Shown: positions 15,191 to 24,750, numbered from the stretch's first letter. The stretch: DNA of 35,568 nucleotides from Pseudomonadota bacterium (GCA_021324655.1 JAJPIP010000109.1:1-35568); one strand, 5' to 3'. Translations and numbers: made by a program. The notes: generated from the letters alone by a model not told the origin.

Positions 15191-16729
15191 TTAGAAGCCC
15201 TTGAGGAGGGTGCGCCTTGCTTCGACGATGATGCGGCGGTCGAGGACGAGAAGCGAACCGACATAGACGAGCGCCCCCACGATCAGGCAGAGACCAAGCG
15301 TGACAGTCGCGCCGAGCTGCATTTCGCGCGTCAGCGCGAGCTCGACCGCGACGACGGCGCCGGCCATCACGAGGGTGGAGATCACCGGCACCGAAGCAGA
15401 GCGCGCGACCTGCGCCGGCGAGACCCCAAGTACCCGCCACGCGAGGATGAGAGCCACCGGGAACTCGATGATCTGAATCGGAATATACGTGAGAGCCAGA
15501 CCGAGGATACCGTGCTGAGCGCCAAAATACATCGCCGGCGCCATGATCGCGAGCTTGACCGCGTTGTACGCCCACACGAGCCACGGCTTGCCGATCGACT
15601 TGTAGCCCTCGAAAAAGATCGACAGCATCGTTCGGTTACCGGCATAGACGGCCAGCAACGTCAGGACCAGGTACTGATCCTGAAACCGGGCGAACTTGGT
15701 GCCGAGAATAGGGACGATTAACACGGGAGCCACGGCAGCGAGGAGAGCAGCGGCTGGGAACATGACGAGACCCAGTTGTCGAATCGCGCCGAGTAACGTC
15801 ACCCGCAGGGCGACGATGTCATCCCGCAGCCGGCTCAGGGTCGGAAAGACCATGCTGCTGGCGACAAGGGTGAAGACGCTGGCCGCAATGAAGGCCAGCT
15901 TCCATGAGGTCGTGTAGAAGCCAATGGCAGCGACGTCGCTGATTACATGGCTGCCGATGAACACATCCACGTTCTGGGACATGTACAGCACGGTGAGGCC
16001 CGCGCCGATCCAGAAGCCATACTTGAAGAGACGCCATGCGATTCTCGGAACAAACTCCAGAGTCGGCCGGTACGGGTAGACGGCCCACAGGAGGATCGTG
16101 CCCATGATGACGGAGGCCAGCTGACGTGCGACCAGCGAGCCGACGCCGAAGCCCCACACCGCGAAGAGCACGGAGAGATCGCCGGCGACGATGACCTGTC
16201 CGATAGGAGGCACGGCGCGCGCGCGGAAGTCCAGGTCGCGCATCAGCAGGAAGGAGTGCACGCTGGCCGCGGAGGCAAACAGATACCCGATCGCCAGGAT
16301 GCGAAGCAGGCCGACGATCTCGGGGTGATGAAAGAAGAGAGCTATCTGTGGGGCCAGGATCTCGAGCGCAGCCGTGACGATCGCGGCAAAGATCATATTG
16401 AGCGTCCAGGCCGTGTTCGCAACCTGACGGCTTACCTGACGCTCGAAGACAAGGGCCGGACCAGTGCCGAAGTTCCGGAAGTTGTCGAAAAAGTTGTACG
16501 GCACCATGGACTCGTCAAAGAGTCCGGACGCGCCCGGTCCAAGGAACCGGCGTAGCCCAATGGTGAAGATGGGCCCCAGGACTTTCGGGGTGGCCATGGC
16601 AAACAGCACCCAGAACGCCCCATGAGTGGACGGGAGCATATCGACGAGGCGGTGGCCGAACTCGGCCGCTTTCGAGATAAGCCCCTGCGTTGGCTCCTCT
16701 CGGACCGCCTCCTGTGTTTGGACGGACAT
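15191..16729 (-). CDS. Polysaccharide flippase (Wzx/MOP superfamily)
   Basis: The 512-residue protein has about 12-14 hydrophobic segments and the layout of oligosaccharide flippases in the MOP superfamily, including an ATPKVLGPIFTIGLRRFLG start and the repeated six-helix modules. Such proteins move polyprenyl-linked sugar units across the cytoplasmic membrane. A cytoplasmic N-terminus of about 40 polar residues precedes the first helix. AGGGGCG stands upstream of ATG 16729. It is the first gene of the minus-strand operon with the GT-C glycosyltransferase and the phosphodiesterase, and it is divergent from the TagA-type glycosyltransferase across a 73-base AT-rich gap that must hold both promoters. 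Confidence 0.9.
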   Translation of the reverse strand: MSVQTQEAVREEPTQGLISKAAEFGHRLVDMLPSTHGAFWVLFAMATPKVLGPIFTIGLRRFLGPGASGLFDESMVPYNFFDNFRNFGTGPALVFERQVSRQVANTAWTLNMIFAAIVTAALEILAPQIALFFHHPEIVGLLRILAIGYLFASAASVHSFLLMRDLDFRARAVPPIGQVIVAGDLSVLFAVWGFGVGSLVARQLASVIMGTILLWAVYPYRPTLEFVPRIAWRLFKYGFWIGAGLTVLYMSQNVDVFIGSHVISDVAAIGFYTTSWKLAFIAASVFTLVASSMVFPTLSRLRDDIVALRVTLLGAIRQLGLVMFPAAALLAAVAPVLIVPILGTKFARFQDQYLVLTLLAVYAGNRTMLSIFFEGYKSIGKPWLVWAYNAVKLAIMAPAMYFGAQHGILGLALTYIPIQIIEFPVALILAWRVLGVSPAQVARSASVPVISTLVMAGAVVAVELALTREMQLGATVTLGLCLIVGALVYVGSLLVLDRRIIVEARRTLLKGF

Positions 16730-16802
16730 AATCGCCCCTATGTTAGACGGTGATAGCCTGGTTCAGGGAGTAATCTCATTGACTGTAAAAGAAAGTTAAC
16801 GA

Positions 16803-17576
16803 GTGCACGCACTTGCTGCCGGCGACGCGCCGGCGACCGACCGGATCCGCGTGCTGGGAATCAGGATCGATTCGCTGCGTCTGCCCGATCTCCTGGCGCA
16901 TGTCCGCTCCACGATTGAGCAGGGGCGCCGGCTCACCGTCCTCTACGTCAACGTCCACTGCCTGAACGTGGCCCGCCACGATCCGGCGTACGCTCGCATC
17001 CTGTCCACGGCCGATCTCGTCTACTGTGACGGCACCGGAGTGCAGCTGGCGGCTCGGCTCCTCGGGACCCCGTTGCCGGCGCGGATGACCGGCGCCGATT
17101 GGATCTGGGATCTGGCCGCCCTCTGCGCCCAGCAGGACTTCTCCCTCTTCCTCCTCGGTGGTGGCGAGGGCGCGGCCGCCGAAGCCGCCTCCCGCCTCCA
17201 GCACCGCTACCCGCAGCTGCGGATCGTCGGAACGGCCGCCGGCTACCGGGTGGGGGCCGAGACGCTAGCCGCGATCACCCAGGCCCGGCCCGACATTCTG
17301 CTGGTGGGCATGGGGACACCGCGCCAGGAGAGGTGGATCGCCGCCCACCGCGCCGAGTTGCAGGTTCCGGTGGTGTGGGCGGTCGGCGCGCTCTTTGAGT
17401 TTGTGGCCGGCCGGATTCGGCGGGGACCGCGTCTGTTGACGGACCATGGGCTGGAGTGGCTCTGCCGCCTCCTGATCGAGCCCACCAAGCTCTGGCGCCG
17501 CTACCTCCTGGGCAATCCCGCCTTTGCCTGGGCCCTCTTCCGCGATTGGAGAGAGCGGCGGCGCGAGGGTAGGTAA
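16803..17576 (+). CDS. WecG/TagA/CpsF family glycosyltransferase
   Basis: The 257-residue protein belongs to GT26. It shows the conserved VNVHCLNVA segment, DLVYCDGTGVQLAA with its Asp, the GTPLPARMTGADW motif, FLLGGGEGAA, and LLVGMGTPRQERWI, followed by GALFEFVAGRIRRGP. Relatives add N-acetylmannosamine or ManNAcA to lipid-linked precursors in teichoic acid, enterobacterial common antigen or exopolysaccharide synthesis. The start is GTG 16803 with a weak GAAAG upstream. It is divergent from the flippase operon, supporting a joint role in building one surface polymer. The exact sugar cannot be told from sequence. Confidence 0.93.
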   Translation: MHALAAGDAPATDRIRVLGIRIDSLRLPDLLAHVRSTIEQGRRLTVLYVNVHCLNVARHDPAYARILSTADLVYCDGTGVQLAARLLGTPLPARMTGADWIWDLAALCAQQDFSLFLLGGGEGAAAEAASRLQHRYPQLRIVGTAAGYRVGAETLAAITQARPDILLVGMGTPRQERWIAAHRAELQVPVVWAVGALFEFVAGRIRRGPRLLTDHGLEWLCRLLIEPTKLWRRYLLGNPAFAWALFRDWRERRREGR

Positions 17577-17602
17577 GCCGCGCGCCGGCTGATGCTCTCC
17601 CT

Positions 17603-17627
17603 CCCTCGGAAGGAGACGCCCCGAGGG
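17603..17627. terminator. Hairpin between convergent tagA-like gene and sat
   Basis: CCCTCGG (17603-17609) pairs perfectly with CCGAGGG (17621-17627) around an 11-base loop, in the 64-base gap between two convergent genes. There is no clear T-tract on either side, so terminator function is only suggested by position. Confidence 0.35.
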
Positions 17628-17640
17628 CGACCGGCTTCCG

Positions 17641-18825
17641 TTACCGGTCCTTCATGGCCTCGACGAGGACCTGCGCGACTTCCGGACGCGAGAACGTGGC
17701 CGGCGGTTGCTCGCCCGAGCGCAACATCTCGCGCACCTTGGTGCCGCTGAGAACGACGCGATCTTCTATCGGATGCGGACACGTTTTGTCCGTTGCCATA
17801 TTTCCGCACCGATTGCAGAAGAAAGAGTTCTCAAAGAACAAAGGCTGGATTCCCAACTCTCCCGGCTCGAACTCGCTGAAGATGTGCTGCGCATCGTAGG
17901 GGCCGTAGTAGCTGCCGACGCCCGCGTGATCGCGGCCGACGATGAAGTGGGTACATCCGAAGTTCTTGCGGATGAGTGCATGGAACACCGCCTCTCGGGG
18001 ACCACCGTAGCGCATGGCGGCGGGATTGACGGCGAGAAGCACGCGGTTCTGGGGGTAGTAATTGTCGAGCAAGACCCGATAGGCCCGCATGCGGATGTCG
18101 GCGGGCACATCGTCCGATTTGGTCTCGCCGACCAACGGATGAAGCAGCAATCCATCCACGATTTCCAGGGCGCACTTCTGCAGGTACTCATGCGCGCGGT
18201 GCACCGGGTTGCGTGTCTGGAACCCGACGACCGTTCGCCACCCGCGTTCGGCGAACGCTGCTCGGGTTTCGACAGGTGGGAGCCGATACTCAGGGAAAGG
18301 TAACTCAGGCAGCGCGAAGACGCTGACGGGCCCACCGATGAGGATGTCGCCTTCACGGTACAGCGCGGCCACTCCGGGATGCGCTTCCTCGGTTGTTCGG
18401 TAGACCTGAAGCGCTTCATGTTCCTTATTCCGGCGAAACTTGTCCTCCACGTCCAGGACAGCCAGCGGCTGCCCGGCGTACGTCAGAGCAAGGCGGTCGC
18501 CCGGGTTCACTCTCGATGCTTGCTCCTCATCCAGGGACAGCGTCACGGGGATGGTCCACGGCAATCCATTGGCGAGGCGCATCTCGTCGACGACACGCCG
18601 GTAATCAGGCTCGGTCATGAACCCGGTGAGCGGGCTGAAGCCGCCGATGGCGATCATTTCGAGGTCGGAGAGCTCCCGGGCGTTCAACTCCCGCGCGGGC
18701 AAGCCGCGCGCTTCATCCGCCAGCCGCTCCGCGTCGGCCCCGATCACTTGCCGGTTGATCAACGTGCCGCCGTGCGGCTCAGCTCCAAACCTCTGCTCCG
18801 TCATCGTCTCCGTCGCCACGGTCAC
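17641..18825 (-). CDS. sat: Sulfate adenylyltransferase (ATP sulfurylase)
   Basis: The 394-residue enzyme makes adenosine phosphosulfate (APS) from ATP and sulfate. Key motifs are present: [11 protein letters not shown] (nucleotide and sulfate binding), [28 protein letters not shown], and a C-terminal [17 protein letters not shown] cysteine cluster that probably binds zinc, as in bacterial and archaeal homomeric Sat. I chose GTG 18825 because it overlaps the TGA of the upstream gene (GTGA) and follows GGGGG by 6 bases. ATG 18804 and TTG 18837 are alternatives. It is the last gene of an operon with two alkaline-phosphatase-superfamily proteins. No APS kinase, APS reductase or CysDN is visible in the window, so the fate of APS (assimilation or sulfation) is open. 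Confidence 0.95.
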   Translation of the reverse strand: MTVATETMTEQRFGAEPHGGTLINRQVIGADAERLADEARGLPARELNARELSDLEMIAIGGFSPLTGFMTEPDYRRVVDEMRLANGLPWTIPVTLSLDEEQASRVNPGDRLALTYAGQPLAVLDVEDKFRRNKEHEALQVYRTTEEAHPGVAALYREGDILIGGPVSVFALPELPFPEYRLPPVETRAAFAERGWRTVVGFQTRNPVHRAHEYLQKCALEIVDGLLLHPLVGETKSDDVPADIRMRAYRVLLDNYYPQNRVLLAVNPAAMRYGGPREAVFHALIRKNFGCTHFIVGRDHAGVGSYYGPYDAQHIFSEFEPGELGIQPLFFENSFFCNRCGNMATDKTCPHPIEDRVVLSGTKVREMLRSGEQPPATFSRPEVAQVLVEAMKDR

Positions 18826-20447
18826 ATGTACCCCCAACCCTTGAGCTTGTCTTTGATGAGTTGTTCTTCGTCCTCCGAGAGATGGCTCTCGGCGCTCTTG
18901 CGGGCGAGTTCGATCTCCACGGATTCGATCTCGCGCTCGCCGGTGAATATATCGGTCAGAACGCGTCCGTCCATGTCGGCGGGAACCGCCAGCTCCATGG
19001 CATGGAGCACCGTCGGCGTCACGTCGATGAGTTGCGCGCCCTCGATTTCCTTACCCGCCGCGATACCCGGTCCTTTCGCCAGGAAGATGCCCCATTCGTC
19101 ATGGCTTCCCGGAACCTGCTGCAGCTCATCGAACGGAACCTGCCCGACGACCGGTCCCGCGGCGAGAGGACCTTCCTTGTACATGTCGTGGCACCAGACG
19201 ACGAGGTCCGGGGCGCGCTCGACATAGGGCCCATGGTAGAGATCCTCGCGGCGATAGACCTCACGGACCACGGGCTCCCCGGTATTGGGATCGCGTAGCT
19301 CACGCAAGTCGTGGATGAGCTGCTCACGCAGCGGCTCGTAGTCCGTTTCCTCGACGATGCCCTGTGGCTGGCGGCCCTTGACATTGATCACGATCCCGGC
19401 GAGAGGCGGATTTTTCATGGGAAAGTGGTACGCCCGAGTCTTCGCGAAATCGATCCCCTGGAGACCCTGCCACAGGCCCCGCAGCTCCCCTTTCACTGCC
19501 TTCGGCGCCCGGCGGCGCAAGGCGGAGCGCACTCGCGCCGAGAGGAGCCGCTGATTCAATGCATACAACCGCTCCATCGGCGACTGTTCCTGCTTTTGCG
19601 GCGTGAGGAGGCCTTGCTGCGCCAGCCACACGTTGAGATTCAACTGGCGCGGCGGTGTGATGGCGCCGCCGTGGTCAGAGATCACGAACAGCGTGTCTTC
19701 CGGCCCAATGCGCTGCAGCATTTCGCCCAGGACGGAGTCCATCCTGCGGTAGAACCGATTGACCACGTCACCGTAGCGTTGGGCGTCGTCCGCGTTGTAG
19801 ACCGGAGTCCGGGGATCGACGAATCCGATGAAAAAGTGGTGGACGGGATCGGGCACGCGGTGCACCACCATGAAGAGGTCGTACGGCTTTTCCATAAGCC
19901 GGCCGATGACCCCCTCCATCCGCGCCATATGTCGCTCGAGCGTCTCGATCTGTTCATCCACCGTGAGCAGGCGGAAGTCCGGTGGGTCCGCTTCTCCGAT
20001 GGCGCCCAGATCGTGCAGTAACTCCGGCGGATAGTACGATTCGGGCGTGTCGCCGGGAGTGGGGAACCCCGAGATCATGATGCCGTTCACCGGCCAGGCG
20101 GGGAAGGACATCGGGACGCGAATGGCGGCCACACTCCCGCCCATCTCGCCGATCACGTCGAACAGCGTCTGCCCCGCGTAATACCGGGAGTTCGCGGTCC
20201 GCCCGACGTAGGTATAGCTAAGGGCATCGTAGTCCTGGAACATATAGATGCCGTGCTTGCCCGAGTTCTTGCCGGTCATGAAGCTGACCCAGGCCGGCGC
20301 GCTGTGGAAAGGCACGGTCGACTTGAGTTTTCCGTGCGTCCCCTCGTTAATCAGTCGCTGGAAGTTCGGCATCTCGCCCCGCTGCAACAGCGGCTCGATG
20401 AAGCGCCAGCTCGCGCCGTCAAAGCCGACGACGTAAACCTTGCGCAT
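18822..20447 (-). CDS. Alkaline-phosphatase-superfamily phosphodiesterase-like protein
   Basis: The 541-residue protein has the metal-dependent phosphohydrolase fold without a signal peptide. Visible are the first metal Asp in VVGFDGASW, the nucleophile region [13 protein letters not shown] with [30 protein letters not shown], and the late [17 protein letters not shown] with the last metal His. It resembles the uncharacterised COG3379-like group related to nucleotide pyrophosphatases. It is probably cytoplasmic; the substrate could be a nucleotide or a sulfate/phosphate ester. AGGAGAG precedes ATG 20447. It is coupled to sat by a 4-base overlap and has a paralogue 29 bases upstream. About 15-20 charged residues at the C-terminus form a helix-like tail. 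Confidence 0.88.
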   Translation of the reverse strand: MRKVYVVGFDGASWRFIEPLLQRGEMPNFQRLINEGTHGKLKSTVPFHSAPAWVSFMTGKNSGKHGIYMFQDYDALSYTYVGRTANSRYYAGQTLFDVIGEMGGSVAAIRVPMSFPAWPVNGIMISGFPTPGDTPESYYPPELLHDLGAIGEADPPDFRLLTVDEQIETLERHMARMEGVIGRLMEKPYDLFMVVHRVPDPVHHFFIGFVDPRTPVYNADDAQRYGDVVNRFYRRMDSVLGEMLQRIGPEDTLFVISDHGGAITPPRQLNLNVWLAQQGLLTPQKQEQSPMERLYALNQRLLSARVRSALRRRAPKAVKGELRGLWQGLQGIDFAKTRAYHFPMKNPPLAGIVINVKGRQPQGIVEETDYEPLREQLIHDLRELRDPNTGEPVVREVYRREDLYHGPYVERAPDLVVWCHDMYKEGPLAAGPVVGQVPFDELQQVPGSHDEWGIFLAKGPGIAAGKEIEGAQLIDVTPTVLHAMELAVPADMDGRVLTDIFTGEREIESVEIELARKSAESHLSEDEEQLIKDKLKGWGYM

Positions 20448-20476
20448 GGACTCTCTCCTGACTCTCGTGACTTCGG

Positions 20477-21820
20477 TCAGCCCTCGATGATGATCCGGCC
20501 GTCGACATCGGCCGGGTCGGGCAAGCCTGCCAGACGCATCGCAGTTGGAAGCACGTCTCGCACCGATGCATGAGGGACGGTTATGCCACGCCCGCGAACA
20601 AAGAACGTGGCATTGTCATACTTATGCATTCCGACCAGCGGCCCTCTCCCAGTCAGCGTCGTGGACTCGAATGATCCCTTTATGTCGTAGCCATCGTGCG
20701 GCATAACGAGCAGATCGGGAGCCATCGCGCGATACGGGCCCTGGTAAATGTCATCTGCCCGATAGACATCTTTTACGATGGCGTCGCCCGTCTCCGGGTC
20801 GCGCAGACCAGCGAGCCTCTTCTGGAGCTCGGCCCGCACCCCGTCGAACTCTGAATCCCGAACGCTACCCTCAGCGCTCCGACTCTCTAGATTGACATAA
20901 ATTCGTCCCGGATCCAAACTATAGGCGCGCGTCCGCGGGTCCATGCCGGCGAGAGAACGTTCCCCATCGGGCTGGAACTTGAGGTACCCCTCCGCCTCGA
21001 GCCACGCGTTGAGGTACACCTCTTTCCGCAGCGACGTGAATCCGTGATCGGAGAGGACGATCAGCTCGTCGTCCGGACGCAGACGCTCGATAATCCGGCC
21101 GGCCAGTCGGTCCATCAGGCGGTAGGCGTCGACGAATCTCGGGGCGTACGTGGGGTCGCCGTCCGCGTAGTAATTCCACATAAAGTGATGGAGCCGGTCC
21201 GTCTCCATGAAGACCACCATGAAGAGATCCCAGTCCTGCTGGTCCATCAGCCAGAGCACTGCATCGGCCCGCTTTTCCGCCGTGATCCTGAAGTCGTCGA
21301 GAAAGGCATCGAGTGACTGGCGCGCGACCCAGGGGTCGGTGTCAATCCGATAGTCCAGCTGCTTCAGGTGTGGCAGCAGGTCCGGAGGCGAGACCGCGCG
21401 ATCAAGGGACGGAGCGAGGAAGTCGGATATGACGACGCCGTTGATGTGCTGGGGCGGGAAGCTGAGCGGCACATTGATAGCGACTGCCCGGCGGCCGGTT
21501 TCACTCGTCAGCTCCCAAATGGTTTTGGCCCGGACGTGCCTCGACGTCATGACTTCGAGCGAGGTAGTTCCCGGCTTGCGATCCACAAAGCCATAGATGC
21601 CGTGCTTCGCCGGATTCATTCCGGTGTTGACGGACGTCCACGCCACGGCTGACACGTCCGGCAACGATGAATCCATCTCCACCGCCGAGCCCGTTTCAAA
21701 GAGACGGGCCAGGTTCGGCAAGTCGCCGGATTGCATGAGGGCCCGAAGCAGTGGGAGGGGAGACCCATCCAGACCCAGGATAAAGAGGCGCGGCGTTCGT
21801 TGCCGCCGAAACAGACCCAT
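20477..21820 (-). CDS. Second alkaline-phosphatase-superfamily protein, paralogue of the downstream gene
   Basis: The 447-residue protein shares the architecture of its neighbour: ILGLDGSPL with the metal Asp, DVSAVAWTSVNTGMNP around the nucleophile Ser, KHGIYGF, ETDRLHHFMW, VLSDHGF and VGMHKYDNATFFVRG with the final metal His. All ligands appear present, so it should be catalytically competent. It lacks a signal peptide and is about 95 residues shorter than the paralogue, mainly in the C-terminal half. ATG 21820 is the first gene of the operon, divergent from gap with about 100 bases between. Substrate unknown; linkage to sat suggests nucleotide or sulfur-ester chemistry. Confidence 0.87.
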   Translation of the reverse strand: MGLFRRQRTPRLFILGLDGSPLPLLRALMQSGDLPNLARLFETGSAVEMDSSLPDVSAVAWTSVNTGMNPAKHGIYGFVDRKPGTTSLEVMTSRHVRAKTIWELTSETGRRAVAINVPLSFPPQHINGVVISDFLAPSLDRAVSPPDLLPHLKQLDYRIDTDPWVARQSLDAFLDDFRITAEKRADAVLWLMDQQDWDLFMVVFMETDRLHHFMWNYYADGDPTYAPRFVDAYRLMDRLAGRIIERLRPDDELIVLSDHGFTSLRKEVYLNAWLEAEGYLKFQPDGERSLAGMDPRTRAYSLDPGRIYVNLESRSAEGSVRDSEFDGVRAELQKRLAGLRDPETGDAIVKDVYRADDIYQGPYRAMAPDLLVMPHDGYDIKGSFESTTLTGRGPLVGMHKYDNATFFVRGRGITVPHASVRDVLPTAMRLAGLPDPADVDGRIIIEG

Positions 21821-21923
21821 ACGGAAGCGATTATCAGCGTTTCAGCACGGGCTCTCCAAAGCAGTTTCGAAGCGGGACATGGTAGCGTGAGCGAGCACCC
21901 CCGTGATGAAGGAGACCGAAGGG

Positions 21924-22937
21924 ATGGCTACCCGCGTCGCGATCAACGGCTTCGGCCGCATCGGTAGACAAGCTTTCAAAGTGGCCACGCAGACCCCCGA
22001 TCTGGAAGTCGTGGCGATCAATGAGCTCGGCGACCTGGACAACATGGCCTATTTGCTCAAGTACGACACCGTCTTTCACGTTGATCCGAATCCGGTGTCG
22101 GTCGAGGGGCAAACGCTCGTCGTGGGCCAGTGCCGATATCCGGTCGTCGCCGAATCGGTGCCGGAAAAGCTGCCCTGGGGAAAGATGAAGGTCGACGTCG
22201 TCATCGAGTCGACGGGACGGTTCGCCTCGAAGGAACAAGCCGAAGCCCACATTCGAGCGGGAGCCCGAGCCGTCGTGGTGTCCGCGCCCGCCTCCGGCGC
22301 CGCCTCTTTCGTCCTGAGCGTGAACGAGCACGAGTACAACGCGGACGCGCACAGCGTCATTTCGAACGCATCGTGCACCACGAATTCCGTCGCGCCGGTG
22401 ATGCGGGTGCTCAATGACGTCTTCGGAGTCAAGAAGGCGCTGATGACGACCGTCCACTCCTACACGGCAGACCAGCGTCTGGTGGATGGTCCGCATAAGG
22501 ACTGGCGGCGGGGTCGGGCCGCTGCCATGAACATAATTCCGACCAGCACGGGCGCCGCCCGCGCAGCGACCCAGGCGCTGCCCGCACTCAAGGGGCTGTT
22601 TGATGGCGTCTCCCTCCGGGTGCCGACGATTGACGTCTCGCTGTCGGATCTCAGCGTGCTGCTGAGCCGGCGCACCTCGGTTGAGGAAATCAACGACGCT
22701 TTCCGACAGGCGGCGGCGAGCGACCGCTATTCCGGCATCCTGACCGTCACGGATGAACCCCTGGTCTCGTCTGACTTTGTCGGCAACCCGTCGTCCACGA
22801 TCGTCGACCTCACGCTCACCATGGTCGTGGATGGCGATCTTGCAAAGGTTTTCGCCTGGTACGACAACGAGTGGGGATACGCAAACCGCCTCGTCGAGGA
22901 GACCGTCATGGTGGGCAAGGCGTTGCAGGGACAGTAG
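21924..22937 (+). CDS. gap: Glyceraldehyde-3-phosphate dehydrogenase
   Basis: The 337-residue enzyme shows the Rossmann start VAINGFGRIGRQAF, catalytic Cys151 in SNASCTTNS, His178 in TTVHSYTADQ, and the C-terminal WYDNEWGYANR. The cofactor loop reads INELGD, where strict NAD enzymes have Asp at the second position after Ile. Glu here leaves the NAD/NADP preference uncertain. I chose ATG 21924 because the protein then begins MATRVAINGFG and an AAGGAG lies about 9 bases upstream; the in-frame GTG at 21903 would add 7 residues. No pgk or tpi follows, as fmt comes next. Confidence 0.96.
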   Translation: MATRVAINGFGRIGRQAFKVATQTPDLEVVAINELGDLDNMAYLLKYDTVFHVDPNPVSVEGQTLVVGQCRYPVVAESVPEKLPWGKMKVDVVIESTGRFASKEQAEAHIRAGARAVVVSAPASGAASFVLSVNEHEYNADAHSVISNASCTTNSVAPVMRVLNDVFGVKKALMTTVHSYTADQRLVDGPHKDWRRGRAAAMNIIPTSTGAARAATQALPALKGLFDGVSLRVPTIDVSLSDLSVLLSRRTSVEEINDAFRQAAASDRYSGILTVTDEPLVSSDFVGNPSSTIVDLTLTMVVDGDLAKVFAWYDNEWGYANRLVEETVMVGKALQGQ

Positions 22938-22942
22938 AGGGC

Positions 22943-23881
22943 GTGGCGCGTGCCGTCTTCATGGGCAGCGATTCATTTTCGGTCCCGATCCTGCGCGCCC
23001 TGATCGAAAGAGGCCCGGGACTCGCTGAGCCTACGGCCGTGACGGCAGTTGTGACCAGGCCCGATCGGCCGGCAGGGAGGGGCCGCAAGCAGCAGTCGAG
23101 CCCGGTCAAGCTTCTCGCATCCGCCGAGAACATCCCCGTTCTGACGCCGGTCCGAGCGCGCGACCATGTGGCCGAGATCCTGGCCGGCAAGCCCGACGTG
23201 CTTGTCGTCGCGTCGTACGGCCAGATTCTGCCGGCCGCCCTCATCGACGCTCCGCCGCGCCGGTCGCTGAACCTTCACCCGTCTCTCCTTCCCCGATATC
23301 GGGGTCCATCTCCCGTGCAGAGCGCGATTCTCTCGGGTGACCGGGTGACAGGGACCAGCCTGATGGTCGTCACGCGTCGTATGGATGCGGGTCCAATCCT
23401 GGCGCAGCGTGAGATGCGCGTCGGCGAGGATGAGACGGCGGGCCGGCTGGAACACAGGCTGGCGGAAGCAAGCGCTGACCTTCTTCTTGAGCATCTGCCC
23501 GGGTGGCTTCGCGGAACGCTCGTTCCGCGAGAGCAGGACGAGTCGAACGCGACGTATTCGCGGCTGCTGTCGAAAGCGGACGGCCACATGGAGTGGGAAC
23601 TGCCCGCCGAGACATTGGCCAGACAGGTTCGCGCGTTCAATCCCTGGCCCGGCTCGTATACGTTCTGGGGGGACCGCCGACTCCGGGTGTTGCGAGCCTC
23701 GGTTGTGCCGGGAGCCGCCGACCCCGGAGAAGTGGTACGTGCGCCGGGGGGTATCGCCGTCGGAACCGGCGACAATCTGCTGCTGCTCGAGGAAGTCCAG
23801 CCTGAGGGCGGCCGCCCGATGGCTGGGACTTCATTCGCCGCCGGCAATCGCGCGTTCGTGGGAACCCGTCTGGAGGGTTGA
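22943..23881 (+). CDS. fmt: Methionyl-tRNA formyltransferase
   Basis: The 312-residue enzyme formylates initiator Met-tRNA using 10-formyltetrahydrofolate. The catalytic Asn and His are in LNLHPSLLPRYRGPSP and the Asp in RRMDAGPIL; the C-terminal OB-like domain contains the family's AFNPWPGSYT. The start is GTG 22943, which keeps the first beta strand (VARAVFMGSDSF); the ATG six codons later would remove it. It begins 5 bases after gap and ends one base before the DUF503 gene, so the three form a transcriptional unit. Confidence 0.95.
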   Translation: MARAVFMGSDSFSVPILRALIERGPGLAEPTAVTAVVTRPDRPAGRGRKQQSSPVKLLASAENIPVLTPVRARDHVAEILAGKPDVLVVASYGQILPAALIDAPPRRSLNLHPSLLPRYRGPSPVQSAILSGDRVTGTSLMVVTRRMDAGPILAQREMRVGEDETAGRLEHRLAEASADLLLEHLPGWLRGTLVPREQDESNATYSRLLSKADGHMEWELPAETLARQVRAFNPWPGSYTFWGDRRLRVLRASVVPGAADPGEVVRAPGGIAVGTGDNLLLLEEVQPEGGRPMAGTSFAAGNRAFVGTRLEG

Positions 23882-23882
23882 G

Positions 23883-24176
23883 ATGGTCATCGGCGCCGCC
23901 ATCGTGGTGTTCCACATACCCGACGCGCACTCCCTGAAAGAGAAGCGGCATGTCGTCCGCTCTCTCACCGACCGCGTGAGAAACCGCTTTGCGGTCTCCA
24001 TCGCCGAGGTGGACGCCCAGGATCAGTGGCAGCGAGCGGTGATCGGCCTGGCTTGCGTCAGCAACGATTCCCGCCACGCCGATTCCGTCGTCGCTCACGC
24101 CGTGGACTACCTGACGAGCGGCAGCGAGAACGCAACCCTTATCGAATTCCACACGGAGATCATCCACGCCTTTTAG
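23883..24176 (+). CDS. DUF503 (YlxP-like) small protein
   Basis: The 97-residue protein matches the DUF503/YlxP family. It begins MVIGAAIVVFHIPDAHSLKE, has KRHVVRSLTDRVRNRFAVSIAEVD, then WQRAVIGLACVSND and ends with an FHTEI segment. It has a ferredoxin-like fold, and its function is poorly known. In many genomes it lies between infB and rbfA and is thought to be linked to ribosome biogenesis. Here it follows fmt by one base, still a translation-initiation context. Confidence 0.9.
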   Translation: MVIGAAIVVFHIPDAHSLKEKRHVVRSLTDRVRNRFAVSIAEVDAQDQWQRAVIGLACVSNDSRHADSVVAHAVDYLTSGSENATLIEFHTEIIHAF

Positions 24177-24222
24177 AGCTTCTTCCCCGCGGGTCTCAGT
24201 TCGGCCACTCGATCTCGCCGAG

Positions 24223-24750
24223 GTGCGGAGTGCTCCCCCCATTCAGAGCAGCTACGAGACGGACCGTGTGTTTCGCCTGGAGCGAGACGAGGCGAGGATG
24301 TCCTGGCGTCTCCGTGAGGAGAAACTTGAGATTCCGTTCGGCAAGCTCTATGACGACGGCGTCGTGGACGACTGGATTGGCACGTATGAAGACGCGGGAG
24401 CACCGGAGGACCTGCGCTTCGCGGGGGCCTTTGCCGGCGACGAACTTCTCGGCCTCTTGACGTGGCGGCCCATGACCTGGAACGAGACGCTCTGGCTGGT
24501 CGACATCCGCGTGCAGGAGGCGGTTCGCGGCCGGGGTATCGGATCTCACCTCCTGGCGTATCTCGACCGGCAGGCCCCCGCGTTTCAGGCGCGGGGCATC
24601 TCCGTGGAAACGCAGATCAACAACTATCCGGCCGTCAGGTTCTATCAGAAGCACGGATACCGCGTCGCAGGCTTCCACGATCATCTGTACACGAACACCG
24701 ACGTGAAGCTTCAGAACGTGGCGGTGTACCTGTTTAAAGAGCTGCCATGA
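24223..24750 (+). CDS. GNAT family N-acetyltransferase
   Basis: The protein of up to 175 residues has a GNAT core in its second half: LWLVDIRVQEAVRGRGIGSHLL, the acetyl-CoA loop (RGRGIG), then VETQINNYPAVRFYQKHGYR with the usual NxxAxxFYxxxGF motif. The first 60 residues contain no recognised domain. The start is uncertain: GTG 24223 gives the full length, while GTG 24268 and ATG 24298 (with GAGGCGAGG just upstream) are alternatives. The stop abuts the stop of the small minus-strand gene at the palindrome TGATCA. The acceptor substrate is unknown. Confidence 0.85.
   Translation: MRSAPPIQSSYETDRVFRLERDEARMSWRLREEKLEIPFGKLYDDGVVDDWIGTYEDAGAPEDLRFAGAFAGDELLGLLTWRPMTWNETLWLVDIRVQEAVRGRGIGSHLLAYLDRQAPAFQARGISVETQINNYPAVRFYQKHGYRVAGFHDHLYTNTDVKLQNVAVYLFKELP

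Noticed and set aside
14338-15204. Plus-strand open frame of 288 codons
   Set aside because: It is antisense to the GT-C glycosyltransferase and shows no domain; typical high-GC shadow.
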